DNA of 64,000 nucleotides. Source: Didymella arachidicola (taxonomy: Eukaryota; Ascomycota; Dothideomycetes; Pleosporales; Didymellaceae). Position 1 is the first letter of the stretch, and every line of letters begins with the position of its first letter. The notes under the pieces were generated by a model. The model worked only from the letters and a program-made list of their open reading frames with translations. It was not told the DNA's origin and made no database searches. Positions 1 through 11,295 of the stretch are shown here, in pieces. Both the position numbers and the translations under genes were made by a program. The DNA lies in the NCBI GenBank assembly GCA_016630955.3, contig CM049986.1:1426001-1490000 (forward strand), given 5' to 3'.

Positions 1-264
1 ACAGCCCTTATACTGCAAGCAGAAATCACGGAGAAGGTCTTGTGTGATATTGCCCCTCTATATTCATGTCGAGCATCAGAATCTGTTCGCATAGCTTGGG
101 TTCCTTCCTCCGCAATCTCCCACCGACTACCTCCAAAATACTCCTATCGTGTAATATAAATGTTCATAAATAAACCACATAGAATATACAAATATGCAAT
201 AGTACCTATCAAGCACTCATCCTCCTCATCCTCAGCCCCCCACCACTCCCACCACTCTTCCGAA

Positions 265-645
265 TCACCCCTCCACCCACAACAGCCTAAAATCCTCGCA
301 CCCCTCTCCTCTCTGAAACGAAATCTTACATCCCATAGGATCGATATGACAAGTACACTTCCGCTCCACCGCGCACTTCCCCGGCCAAGCTGATTTCTGG
401 CCATAGCCCAATTTGGCCATCGCCAGAGCACTGATCAATGAAACAGCAGTCATCGCCGCCAAAATGATGAGCCAGAACATTATTTGCACTAGGGTGATTG
501 CAGTGACGCATATAGTACCCGTGTAGTACAGGAAATGAAGTGGGACGAGTCGAAGGTTGAGGTAGGGCTTGAGGTGGCGTTTGTTGCGCAGCAATGCGGG
601 TATGACCCGAGCGCATAGATCTTGGAGAAGATATGAGGAGCGCAT
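265..645 (-). CDS. Hypothetical small membrane protein (5' end uncertain)
   Basis: I do not recognise this protein. The open frame encodes 126 residues from an internal ATG. One clear hydrophobic segment (about residues 38-72, around ICVTAITLVQIMFWLIILAA) follows a basic stretch, and the C-terminal part has five cysteines (KCAVERKCTCHIDPMGC...C). The frame stays open upstream of this ATG through a Ser/Thr-rich stretch up to about position 733, where a CATAG could be an acceptor, so a short first exon may lie near 770-840. A membrane protein with a Cys-rich tail is all that can be said. It could be a chance ORF; the hydrophobic segment is the only positive sign. Confidence 0.35.
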   Translation of the reverse strand: MRSSYLLQDLCARVIPALLRNKRHLKPYLNLRLVPLHFLYYTGTICVTAITLVQIMFWLIILAAMTAVSLISALAMAKLGYGQKSAWPGKCAVERKCTCHIDPMGCKISFQRGEGCEDFRLLWVEG

Positions 646-1238
646 TCCAGCACTGTCTGGACTTGATATGGTTTCCGAGGATTGGGATGTCGAGGTGTGC
701 TGGGTTTTCTGCTTTGGCTGGGTCCGCTATGTTCAAGCTAAGAAATTAGGTCTGAGGGATGCGGATGGGAAAGGCAAAAATATACAGGCCCGTTCTATTT
801 TGTAGTAAAGGCGGAGTTTGCATTCTGTGGTTCGTCATGCTTAGTACCTAATTTCTTTACGAAGCAGTACAGGGGTCGAGACATTTCAAGAGGAGTTAAA
901 TGTTTAACAGAGCAGAGTCCTAATCTATCATCGTGGATTTCCGCTAAGTATGCTCGCTCCACCACAACCCAATAAAGGACAACCAGACACTAGAGATGAT
1001 GTTGTGGCGAGCCGTTGCGTGGCTATATTCCTGTTCTTTGGTAGGTATACTCATCAGGAAAGAGTGCGCTCACATCAGACCGCTGACTTTGGATGGATGA
1101 TATGAATTGATTCGTTGCACTTTAGCTGGCGATAATATCTAGGCTATTTTGTGGAATTTTGTGTCGTAGATGTCGGTATATCTGGGACTGTGACACTCAC
1201 ATGTGCCTTGCTCCTACTTTAATGTAGCCATATGCAAG
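646..1238. other. Intergenic; nothing recognisable
   Basis: No convincing gene on either strand. The stretch holds the presumed upstream region of the small membrane ORF and the 3' flank of the broken BTB gene. Confidence 0.5.
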
Positions 1239-2096
1239 CTACGAGTTTTGAGCGCCATCGACTTCCTCCATTACCTTGGTCTCTTTCACCTCCAGGTATT
1301 TGTCGAGGGGAGGGATGACGGTGACGTCAAAGCTGAATGTGTTCTTCGATGCAGCAATGTGGACAAGCAGCTGCATCTGTAAGTCGGCATGCTTGATGAA
1401 GGTCTTATGCCACTCTTTGTCAGACTCTATACGGATATAGTCGCCAAACGTGATAGGGTGGGCCAGGATATCGAGCAAGAACAACCTGAGCTTGGATCCT
1501 TCCTTTGTTGAGCTCCAGCAGTAGTCCACCTCAGCCGGGCTAAGCTCCATGAAGTCGAACCCGTCCAGGCAACTATTCAGCGAGTACGAAGCGTACAGCT
1601 CACTCATAACGCGCGTCTTGAGCTCCTCAGCCTGGAGATAGTCACTGAGAGTCCATAGCTGGAAGCTGTTCGAAATCGCATTGCCGGTCGATAAACGGCT
1701 TATATCGAACCTCTTGGGGATTGTATTGGTGTAGATCTATTGCACGAAGATCGCAAATATCGAAGCTGACCGGTCGGTGAATGTGAGCTTGCTCGCAGTC
1801 GGCGTCTCTTGTTTGACAGTGTCGCACAGTGTAGCGCGGAGAAACTCAGAGTGGTGGGTGAGGAGCGCAACGGGGAGAGTCCAGGGCCTCGTCTCGTCAC
1901 CAGTCCCCACAATCACCTCTGCGGAGGGACCTTGGAGTCTTCAACATGCGTTAGTCAAAGCCTGCCGACTTGTTCGCGGTGAGTGAGCTTACAGTGGCAG
2001 CAACTCGGCATCGTGGTCGGCGCGCTTCCTCTTCTTGGTAATCCCTCGCGGCGAGAGCGTCAGCGATTGAGACTGGGCCGAAGGCTACAGAGACAT
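1239..2096 (-). pseudogene. BTB/POZ-domain protein with two in-frame TAG codons
   Basis: Exons 2096..1993 and 1938..1239 join across a 54-nt intron (donor GTAAGC, branch site CTAAC, acceptor GAAG) into 804 nt, 267 codons plus stop. After a basic N-terminal stretch (ITKKRKRADHDAELL) comes a fungal BTB/POZ-type fold: EVIVGTGDETRPWTLPVALL, then HHSEFLRATL, then SIFAIFVQ. At the conserved Trp of the F-V-x-W-I-Y motif (codon 102, positions 1737-1739) there is TAG where TGG is expected. The frame continues intact beyond it (IYTNTIPKRFD ... LWTLSDYLQAEELKTRV). Codon 4 of this model (2085-2087) is also TAG, but the true start is less certain. Intact family members are protein-interaction adaptors. 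This copy is probably a recent pseudogene, since the frame is otherwise preserved; a sequencing error or a strain polymorphism is the alternative. Confidence 0.7.
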
Positions 2097-2747
2097 CGCT
2101 TTGTAAAGGTGAGTTTCTTATCGATGGTGACCCGTGGAGGTGTACTCCGCACTCACCTTGCAGCTGGCTCTCACACGTCAGTGCGAGCTGGAATGCAAAA
2201 GAGTATGCTTGGAGACAGTTAGAGTCCTGCCTGAGGGGCGGAGGTGGAGATGGCGAATGCGCGTGTGAGATGAGTCCATGAGTTCTGACCAACTGCGAGA
2301 AGCAGCCACGCTAGCGCGGCAGTGACGGCAGGCGCAACTGCCTCTATTACCCCAGTTCACTAGGACTTGACAAACGGAAAGAGCACACGACAGGCTGCAA
2401 GTATTAGTGATCATAAATCTGAATATGTATTGAGTTTTGCAGCATATCAACAATAAGCGCTGCCTGTATGATACCTTATAACAGTAGCCCGGATAAGGCA
2501 AGGAAAACTCGCAAATCGAGGCATGCAAGAAGCGCACTGCCATGCATGCATGCAGAAATGTGTACAAAGGACTGTGTGACAAACGAAAAAGCCGGGATCA
2601 AAAAGTGTTGCAACGCCGAAGAATCTCAAGGTGCCGATTGAGTATCCAGATGCAAGTGGCCGTTAAGCAGAACCAATGCTGCGCGAAAGATGAAATGAGA
2701 TCGTCCCTGTCGATAACGATGCTGACAAAATAGGAGCGCGACTGAGC
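2097..2747. other. Intergenic; nothing recognisable
   Basis: Upstream region of the BTB locus and 3' flank of the DUF1765-type gene. The small ORFs here have no protein-like composition or recognisable motif. Possible extra 5' exons of the BTB locus (a GTGAGT donor near 2157) cannot be excluded. Confidence 0.4.
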
Positions 2748-5700
2748 TTAGCCAGGACGTCTGAAGGCTTCGACGCAGAGCGTCGGTGTCTCGACTTGTT
2801 TGTTCGTTGGTACGCCTTCGTTCTTTCTTCGGTCGAAGAAGTTCTGGCACTCGTGCGAGACAAACGTCCACTCTGCAAGGGCACGACCAGCGTAGCGGCT
2901 AGATGTCGCAGCTTTGCCTGTGGGTTTCGAACTAGTCACCGGTTCGTTGTGGATGCCCTTCTGCTGCAGCAGGACCTGCGCTGAAACAGGAAGACGCGGT
3001 GGCTGAAGACGCATGTTCTGATAAGTGCCGAAGCGCTTGTCAACCCATTCCAGGGAAAAGCGGAAGCTGTAGGTACGGTGCGAAGGAGGGGGGGAGGGTG
3101 TCGGTGTCGGAGCTGGCTTTTCGGCGGGTGTCTTCTCCAGTGATATCTTTGGCGGAGTTGTGCTGTTCATGTTCTCCTTGCCTTTAGCAGCTGCTTTCGA
3201 TTTCGAAGGCTTCGATGAGCCACCCATAAAGCTCTTCAGCATACCCCATTTGCCCTTGGATGGTTCCTCATCCGGAAAGTCTGTGGCGTCTGCCGTCAAG
3301 GCTACAGCCTTCTGTACCATGGATTCTGGGACGGGTGTAGATGCGGACGGTTTCCGCTGGTGAGGATTTTGTACAACGCCGTCGAAAGTGAGGAAAGGAC
3401 CATTGCTGGCGGCGATAGGATTATCATTACGTATAATAAGAAAACGCCGACCTGGAGCTGGGTTGCAAGCTTGTGTTGACGGAAAGGCGATCTGCGTTCG
3501 TTCGGCGTTTTCGGCGAGCCATAGGTAGTGGGACCATACGGAGCGGAGGCGCTCACTGAGCGCTGCCTTGATCTCTCTGTTGCCTCGTTAGCAGAAAGTA
3601 CATGAAGCGGTTGATGATACTCACACTTCTACCTCAGAAGGCTCGCCATCGAACCGTGCAACACGCCAACAAATCAATCGCATGTAGTACGAGCGAACCA
3701 TTGGACACCAATGGTTGAATCTGCTCTCAAAGAACGCAGGCTCCAATAGGAAATCGAGGCACAAGCTCTTCTTTCGGTGCTCGTCCAAAGTCAAGGTTGC
3801 CCAAATGCTGTAAAGGAAAGAGTACAGCTTAATTTCGGTTGCTGTGTTTTCGCTTGCTGTCATCGCTGTACAGACGTTCAGCCAGAATGGCCATTCCAGC
3901 ACCTTATGGTGCTCGCTGTTGTGCTGCTCATATCTGACGAGAATGCCAAATGCCTCTTCTAAGAAATCGCACAATGTGTAACACGCGTTACTGTCGTAAA
4001 CGGAGATTTTGCGCGCCTGCGCTTGCAATAAGCTCACGAAACTATCGGCAAACATACGACGAGCAACGTGGATATGCGAATTGCCCTCAGATAGGAAGTC
4101 TCGAATGAGCATGATCAATCGGTTCTCCTGCATTTGCCGTGTGGCATTCGCTGGTGGAATAGCGATCGTAGAAGCCGAGGCATCTGGGTCGCTCAATACA
4201 TCGTCAAACGTGATAGGCTGTGGTCCGGTCTCCTCTTGTTGCTGTGGCATAGCGTGTCTGTTGATTGTCGCATCCATGTTGACGAGGACCTGCGCGTGAA
4301 CCAAAAGCAGTCCCGGCGCGCAAATACGCTCCCGAGCAGTCGGCGCCTTCGGTAGAAATCCGGTGACCAAGATGTGGTAGTGCTTGACGAATACATAAAA
4401 CAGATCGCTCTCGGCACCTGACCAGCGCTTTGTCCAAAGTCCATACCAGTCGAGATTGGCTATCTGCAATGGCGGTGTTGCAGCTGGAGGATTGCGCAGT
4501 GTACGAACCATCTTTGCCAATGATTGGAACTTGAGCGAGTAGAGATTTGGGGGGAACGCGGTTGAGATGCGCTCAGATACGGCGTCGATTTTGTCCACTC
4601 TGGATACGCCAGCTTCCTCCAGCACGCGCTTCATCATCTCCATGGAAGGGCTCCAAAGCCGTACCATGATATCCGCGACTCCGGGACAGAAGCAGAACGC
4701 GTACGCGCAAGTCTTTCCGCAAAATGTGACCAGACTTGCTGCTGCATTCCGCGGAGTCATCTTGTCAACAACGAATGCCATTTGGGACATCAAGTTCTGT
4801 TGGAACGTGTTTTTGACGTTGTGATACACGGATTCCGCCAGAAAATCAGAGGTACTGGAAGTCGCCGAAGCAGATGTCAGAGTCGAACCCGTCTCATCGC
4901 GGTCTGCGAGCGCACAGAACGGTGATGGTGCAAGTCTCCATTCCGGCCTCTCCATTATTCCAGCCAGACCTTCCAGGATTACTGGCCGGTCCGTTCCAGA
5001 AATCGACTGATTGTTGCGCCCCGCCACGAGCTCCAGCAGTCCAGTCCACCAGCCATTGAGAATATTTGTTCGCCGATCGAGATCCTCGGGCCTGAGCTTC
5101 TGGTCCGAGGGGTGATTCGCATATTTGTAGACGAAGTCTTGAAGCAGACTCGTTCGGACGATGTTCGCTTTCAGAGAGCTGGACTTGTGCTGGAATCTAT
5201 GACTTGTAAGCATGATGAGACTGTGGGAAGAGCGCAACATACTTCCGCAGCTCGCCTTCTAGGGTTCTAAAAACGGTCCAGAGCTCATCCTTCTTGCGCG
5301 GCTCCGTCTTGATTTTATTGCCTAGCTTATCTGTCGAGATATTGCGCGGCAGCGGAGGGACCCGTTCGGAGGGACTTAGAGGGCTGTCTGAATGCGGGTA
5401 CAGAGGAAGCTGCTCGGTGGAGAAGGATTTCGGTACGGAGGGAACAGCAGGTCCGCTGGCAGTCAGGAGCGCACTGAGACGCTTGTTCTTCTTACTGAGG
5501 GGTAGGGCTGCCGGTTGCTCGTCCACAGTGTCTCGTGCCTCGTCCCTTGCATCATTCTGGGCGGGAGGCTCCTCCGGAATGTCATCTGTGCTCGCCGGCG
5601 TCTTTCGTTTCGGTGCTTCGGTGGCTGCTGCTTTCTTTTGTACTTTCTCCTCCTTCTGTGCTGCCTTCTTCTTCTTCTCCTTCTTGCTCTCTTTTGTAGG

Positions 5701-6255
5701 CGACATCTGGGTGGGTAGTGGCGGCGGCGGTTGCTGCAGGGCCTGCTGCTGCTGCTGCTGTGAGACAACCCATGACTTTCGCCTCAGCTTTGTCAGGGAT
5801 CTCGAGGGGGAGCCCCCTGGCGACTCGGTCTCCTTGACTGCTTCTTTACGATTGCGCTCGGGCTTAGGCTCAATTGAAGGTTCTCTGCTCTTGCTGGAAA
5901 AGGGGAGAAATCTCGAGGACCGACGTGTGGTTACGGCAGGCCTCAATGGGGGCATCTCGAGGGCCTGCGGGGCCTCCTCTGAGGACGGACTCGATCCGCC
6001 CGAGGAGCTGTCAGACGTGGCCTCGAGATCCTTGCCCTTCTGCAAATCCTCGTCCGAGGGCGCAACCTCGTCCAGGCTCTTGACGCGTGGAAAGTACGTG
6101 TACGAGGCCGCCTTGGGCAGTTGCGCCCTCCCAGGCTTCTTCTCGTCGTCCGTCGGGGGCGTGGGGCCGACCTCTGAGGCCGCCCTGCTTCTGCCGCGCG
6201 ACTTGCTCGAAAAGACATCGTGCCCGCGCAGGGCGGAGGCCACGGCGATTGGCAT
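2748..6255 (-). CDS. DUF1765-type conserved fungal protein, 1137 aa
   Basis: Three exons: 6255..5243, 5196..3625 and 3576..2748, with introns of 46 and 48 nt (GTATGT...TAG and GTGAGT...CAG). They give 3414 nt, 1137 aa. Residues 1 to about 330 are disordered, rich in Ser/Pro/Lys/Glu, with a short poly-Gln and a poly-Pro run. The conserved core lies in exon 2: DLDRRTNILNGWWTGLLELV early, ARRMFADSFVSLLQAQARKI in the middle, MVRSYYMRLICWRVARFDGE at its end. These look to me like the fungal DUF1765 family, whose function I do not know; the assignment is from memory of the family. The C-terminal exon ends in a second Pro/Lys-rich tail with a conserved-looking FRFSLEWVDKRFGTYQN stretch. Cytosolic, with no membrane segment seen. 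The overlapping plus-strand ORFs are shadows. Confidence 0.7.
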
Positions 6256-8433
6256 GGTGGCGGCGGCGGCGGCGGTGCGGTGCGGTACAAAGCGAGTGTG
6301 GTGGTGGTCTGCGTTTCCCGTGCGGTGCTACTCCCCCATGAGCGACTCCAAAAGGTGCTGCAGCGCTATTTTTCACAGGCTCATGGCGCAGGAACAGGAA
6401 TAGAGCGGCGTTGTTCTGTTAGGCGGGCACGGTGGGCCGCCCCGTGGCTGTGAAGGCAGTTGGAAGATCCACAGTACTAATACGTCACAGGCTTGTTGTA
6501 TCAGTCGGAACGAGCGGGTGGCTGGAGAGAGGGCGAGGGGTGCTTGCAGACAGCGGCGAGGATTGCAGGCAGCCACTGGGTCTGTATACTGTGTACTCTG
6601 ACACTCCTGTAGCGAACGAGGACGTGCTTGTATCAGAAAATGCGCTCAGGCTGACATTAGGTCGGCTCGATTCATGTCCAGGATTCTGACGCTTGCGCTG
6701 CACGCCGACAAGGACAACTGCAGCTAGCAGGGGCGTACCTCCCGCTTGTGCAGATCAGTATCGGAGGGATTTGCTAAAATTACGGTATCACCGGGGCCCA
6801 GCTGCCGACCTTCTGCCTGTCGCCTGTTGCGTGCTTGGTCAGTGGTGAGTGACGCCGGCCACGGGCGCTGGTCAGAGGTGCAGCGGTGGTAGTGCAACTC
6901 AACACAACAGCACGCCTCCTCGGGTTGTTGCATCGCTGGCGCCGGCCGTCTAAGATCCATAATCCATCGAACGTGGCTCGTGCCAGCTGCCAGTTCCAGT
7001 GTGGTTCCATTGCGGGCCCCTCAACCTCTGCTAGGTATGCACCAGATTGCGCGGACGAGCCTTGTTTTTTCGCGAACTTGTGAACACCGCAATCTCTCGT
7101 GCGGCGTCCCTGCACTTAATCAAACGGTTTATCGCTCGTTTCCAAGGCCATTGCAACTTGGCTAACGCGCGCGCTTACCGCCTAATTAACGAGACAGCCC
7201 ATTCGTGCAAAGGAGTGTGCATTACTCTCTGATGCATGTTTCTTGGTGGATTCATAGGTAGTGTGATAGTCTACATCTCGGCACCTACGGACCAGTCGAC
7301 CATCCGGCTCCGCTTGCCACCCAGCCTTGCAGCTGCCGCTCCTTAGATCCAACCGCCAGCCGTTTCAGGCATGCTGAGGCTGAGGTGAGCTTCCACCAGC
7401 CGAATCCGATGACGACTTCGCCGATGCAGACGCCTGCCCCGTATAGAAAGTAGTCTATCACGGCAGAAATGTCGACACAGCGTCTCTCTGTACCCGGACA
7501 ATGCAAATACAGCAGTGGACGACCTCCTGTTTTTCAGAGGTCTGAATGTGTTCCCGGCCCTTCCTGGCGCGCAAAAGGCAGACAGCTCACAGGGTGAATA
7601 TCCCAAGAAAGAGCCCGTGGCGCCTGGAATCGTGCTTGGCTCGCTGCAGGCCGCAGGTCGAGCATGTCCTTTGAGCTCGTCGCTTTGCCACCAATATTTG
7701 GGTGCAGGGAGCTGAGCGTGCTGTGCATGTCGTGCGTTGGGTTGTACTTGATCTAGTTCGTCTCCACATACACTGCAGCTAGGAGCTTCAGAGCAGCGAC
7801 TTGGCAAAACGCAGGAGCAAGCGCAAGTACGCCTTATTCTCAAACCTACAAAGGCCTAGCAATTAAACTCTAGAAGGCAGTCGAGGTATGCACGGTCAGT
7901 TCGTATGTCCTTCTAGCTATAACAATGATGCCGTAAATGTAAATGTTGGTCTTGAATCAATCCTGTGACTTTTCCAACGAGATTCTCAGAAGCTCCTGGA
8001 TACGGTAAATGCAAGAACGAAGTCGGCTTGAAAATCGCGGAGAGATTTTGCCGGTCAAGGTTTTAGCTCACTCTGACTAGATCCTGCACGCTGATATCCA
8101 TCAATCAAGTACCCTTGTCTGCCTTGTTCACGATTGCTCAGCCTCACGGGAAGCCTTGCGTAGTACAGCAGTGTCATGTGTGTGCCTGTCAGCTTGCTAA
8201 AAGCCGCAGTGCTGGCAGTGCAGTCCTCCAAGCCTGTCACATCAGTACGTAAGACAAGAACTGCTTCCCCACGTTTCCTTAAATGGACTACGAAGGGCCG
8301 AGAGTCAACCAGTGTATATCACGTGATCGAAAGCGCGCAGTGCAGATGTTCAAGCTCGGTCTATTGCCCAATCCATATTGACACATTCGCTAGTATTTGG
8401 TACAGATGATCTCGACATCAAAGTGCAGCAAGC
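6256..8433. other. Long gene-free interval, 2.2 kb
   Basis: No ORF here has a recognisable domain, plausible splicing or protein-like composition. The longest (7343-7843, minus) is rich in Cys, Arg and Ser in a way typical of chance translation. The interval separates the start of the DUF1765-type gene from the 3' end of ATP14. It probably contains the promoter of the former and could host a non-coding transcript, which sequence alone cannot show. Confidence 0.5.
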
Positions 8434-8924
8434 TTAGTGGGTAGCACCGGGGGTGGTAATCGACTCGTCCTCCTCAACGAACCAATCCTCCTCGGTGGGC
8501 AGGACCTGGCCGTCCTCTGCGGTGCCCTCAGGGCCAACATCGGGTTGCTGGGTCTCGTAGGCATTGAGCTCATTCGCAATGTCGGCCTCCTCGGGGGACT
8601 TGGGCGCGGCAGGGACGGTGAACTTCTGAACGTGGCCCTCGGCGTCGTTGGCCTTGACCTGGGGGACCTTGTAGTTCTTGAGCTCGCGAAGGTAGAGGTC
8701 CTGCACCAAATCGGCTGTACGAAATGTGTTAGTAGGGTCCGTGGGCGTGCGCTTATGATGATGTACCTGAGCGAACGGCCGAAGGGGTGATGAAGGTGCG
8801 GCGGGCGATGGTAGGCTGCTGGCGAGCAACGCGTGCGAGCGCCTGGCGCTATTGCGGGTCAGCAGGAATAGTCAATTGGGCGCCCAGAATGGCGTACCGA
8901 GGCCCTGATGGATTGCGCGAGCAT
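8434..8924 (-). CDS. ATP14: Mitochondrial F1Fo ATP synthase subunit h (Atp14)
   Basis: Three exons, 8924..8898, 8848..8767 and 8714..8434 (390 nt, 129 aa), with introns of 49 and 52 nt. Exons 1-2 encode a mitochondrial presequence rich in Arg, Ala and Ser with no acidic residue (MLAQSIRAS, then RQALARVARQQPTIARRTF). The mature part starts near ADLVQDLYLRELKNYKVPQV, the fungal subunit h signature, and ends in the usual acidic tail (EEDWFVEEDESI). In yeast this is a peripheral-stalk subunit of the ATP synthase, needed to couple F1 to Fo in the inner membrane. It is divergent from the TFIIB gene: the two ATGs are 272 bp apart, so they share a short promoter region. The length matches the family. 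Confidence 0.9.
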
Positions 8925-9196
8925 GATGTTGGATGTGGAGGGGGTGGGAGCTGTCAATGGAGCTCCTGCTTGCACCGCGGGCCTCACCTTCGGTTTTTTG
9001 GCACGTGACTTACTAGCGCGGTCTGTGTGGATGACTAAGGCACAACGAGCGGCCGCAGCTTTGTTCCACTCCTTTGCCTCAGCTTCTCCAAGCAAGCACC
9101 CACACTCTCTCATCCCGCCCACATACGGTGTCAACCTCACCCGGAGCTTCCGAGAGCCAGCTAGAGCAGCTAGATAATCAAAACGTGACCTGCAAC
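8925..9196. promoter_or_regulatory. Shared divergent promoter region ATP14 / TFIIB
   Basis: A 272-bp gap between the ATGs of two divergently transcribed housekeeping genes. Pyrimidine-rich tracts precede the TFIIB start. No specific factor site is assigned. That it works as a bidirectional promoter is inferred from the arrangement. Confidence 0.5.
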
Positions 9197-10285
9197 ATGT
9201 CTTTCGCACCTAACGGTCGCATGCTCTCGCCGGGCGAGGTCTATGAGGAGGAGCGCAAGCCTGTCAAGGAGGAAGCCTGGTCTGAGGACCTGAATGTTAC
9301 GCTGATGTGCCCCGACTGCCGCGAAATGCCCCCAAATCTCGTCGAAGAATTCAGCGCCGGAGACACCATCTGCGGCTCCTGTGGTCGCGTACTCTCTGAG
9401 CGCGGCATCGATACACGCTCCGAGTGGCGTACGTTCTCCAACGATGACCAGGGCAACGACGACCCATCTCGTATCGGTGACGCCGCCAACCCGCTCCTGC
9501 GTGGTTCTCAGCTGCAGACTGAGATCGGTTTCGGAGATGGTGGTCTGAAGGTGCGCGAACTGTCTCGTGCCCACAACAAGAGCAACCACGACAAGGGCAA
9601 TAAATCGCTTCAGTCCGCCTTCGGTCAGATCACCACGCTCTGCGACTCGCAAAACATCAGCAAGACCACACAGGACACGGCCAAGATGCTGTTCCGCATG
9701 ACCGACGATGAAAAGCTATTCAAGGGCAAGTCACAGGACGCCATCATCGCTGGCTGCATCTTCATAGCCTGCCGTCAGCACCAGCAGAACCGCAGCTTCC
9801 GTGAGATCTTCAAGATGACAAACGTATCGAAGAAGGAGGTGGGTCGCACATTCAAGACACTCGAAGCCCACATCCAAAGGTTGCAGAAGCAGCAAAATAA
9901 GGACAGTCAATCCGTCCTGGACACTTCCAACCTCACTACAAAGAATGCTACCAGCGCAGAGACACTCATGCCGCGTGCATGTGCCAAACTCGATCTTGAA
10001 CGTTTCATTCAGCTCATCGCTGAAGAGTGCGCGCGTCTCGTCTCCGAACACGGCATTGCCGCTGGTCGTTCTCCTCTCTCTATTGCCGGCGCCTGCCTCT
10101 ATTTCGTCTCTCACCTTATGGGTCATCCTCGGTCTCCTAAAGAAATCGGTGCAGCCGTAGAAGTCAGCGATGGTACCATTCGCACAGCCTACAAAGCCCT
10201 TTACAACGCACAGGACCAGATTATCAAGCCCGAGTGGCTCGAAGCTGGCAAGGGTGGTGACAAGTCCAGGCTCCCTGCGATATAG
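9197..10285 (+). CDS. SUA7: Transcription initiation factor TFIIB
   Basis: A single-exon gene of 362 aa. An in-frame ATG exists at 9074, but 9197 is chosen because the protein from there (MSFAPNGRMLSPGEV...) has the normal N-terminal length and the upstream part reads as 5' leader. The zinc ribbon uses Cys38, Cys41, Cys59 and Cys62 (CPDC ... CGSC). The conserved B-finger/linker follows (RGIDTRSEWRTFSNDD), then two cyclin-like repeats, the first around residues 135-230 (DAIIAGCIFIACRQ) and the second around 270-350 (SIAGACLYFVSHL, EVSDGTIRTAYKALY). TFIIB bridges TBP at the promoter to RNA polymerase II and sets the start site. It acts in the nucleus and is essential in yeast. Confidence 0.95.
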   Translation: MSFAPNGRMLSPGEVYEEERKPVKEEAWSEDLNVTLMCPDCREMPPNLVEEFSAGDTICGSCGRVLSERGIDTRSEWRTFSNDDQGNDDPSRIGDAANPLLRGSQLQTEIGFGDGGLKVRELSRAHNKSNHDKGNKSLQSAFGQITTLCDSQNISKTTQDTAKMLFRMTDDEKLFKGKSQDAIIAGCIFIACRQHQQNRSFREIFKMTNVSKKEVGRTFKTLEAHIQRLQKQQNKDSQSVLDTSNLTTKNATSAETLMPRACAKLDLERFIQLIAEECARLVSEHGIAAGRSPLSIAGACLYFVSHLMGHPRSPKEIGAAVEVSDGTIRTAYKALYNAQDQIIKPEWLEAGKGGDKSRLPAI

Positions 10286-11295
10286 CATGTTCAGGACAGG
10301 TGTTAGAAATTCTTCTCGTGCGATTATCACTCTCTCGTCGGAAGAATCGATGTTTGTTTGTTGGTCGCGAAGAAATCGTCATCAGTGTTCAGCTATATAG
10401 TTCGTTGTTTCATGTTCTTGCTTTCTCGTTTTGCATTTGTAGCGAGCATGGGACGGCGTCATCATTGGGAAGTCGACACAAATTGGACGAGCTCGTGCTT
10501 ACTTGTGTTTACAATACCCCATAGAAAGGATTGAAAATGGAAAATGGCGTTTGGGAACTCTTGTGAGCTGCGATATTTTGCTCGCCTCCTTGGTACACCT
10601 CGGGTCACACGAGGGCTTCTGTCCAGCTGTTACACTCGCAATTCGCTGTATCCCGTAATTCGCCAGGCCGAAGCCTTCTCCTACGACATTGCACCTCTTA
10701 AGCAGTATTTACGATGTACCGGTCTGGCTCGACCAGACCCTGTCGTCCACCATAAGCGACCCGTTCCAGTATACTAAGGGCTCGAATACCTCCACATGCA
10801 TCCAATCTCGCACGGCGGACGCTGCTTTTTTGCCAGATTGGCACTCGAAGGAATAGTATATCGCGTAGACCTCCCTCGAAGATCATGGTTCTTTGAGTAG
10901 GTAAGATTTTTCAAGGTTCTATGCAGTGCATCATCAGTTGATCGCAAGACACAAGTGACCCAAAGAAAGAACTCTATTGCACGAACGGCGCGGTACTGTA
11001 GATCAAATTTTTGCCTCACTTTTGCCGTATGGTACAAAGGTGATCCCCTTTTGGTGCCAATATACTGACAATATTCCATCCAGCTATGCTTCTCTGGCTC
11101 TCCAACAGCCAGTAGCTTGAAGCTCCACCCAACAACTTATATTGGCTCTTTGCAGCAAGCGAGACTGATCCGAATTCAAGTGTACTCTTTTCTGCCACCT
11201 CTCTCTCCTTACATTTCCCGACCCTTTCTGTTTGATAACCCTCAGAGTCCCTTCAATCACCTACTCATAGCTCTTGCAGATCTGCATCACTCACG
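10286..11295. other. Intergenic; small hairpin, otherwise nothing recognisable
   Basis: 3' flank of TFIIB and upstream region of the secreted Bys1-like protein. A perfect 7-bp stem (GGTCTGG/CCAGACC, 5-nt loop) lies at 10721-10739. No ORF here looks coding. Confidence 0.5.

Noticed and set aside
1939..1992. Apparent frame break between the two BTB exons
   Set aside because: Using the acceptor GAAG 11 nt after the CTAAC branch site restores the frame, so the only defects are the TAG codons.
7343..7843. 166-aa minus-strand ORF in the 2.2-kb gap
   Set aside because: Cys/Arg/Ser-rich with no pattern of secondary structure and no splice-linked partner.
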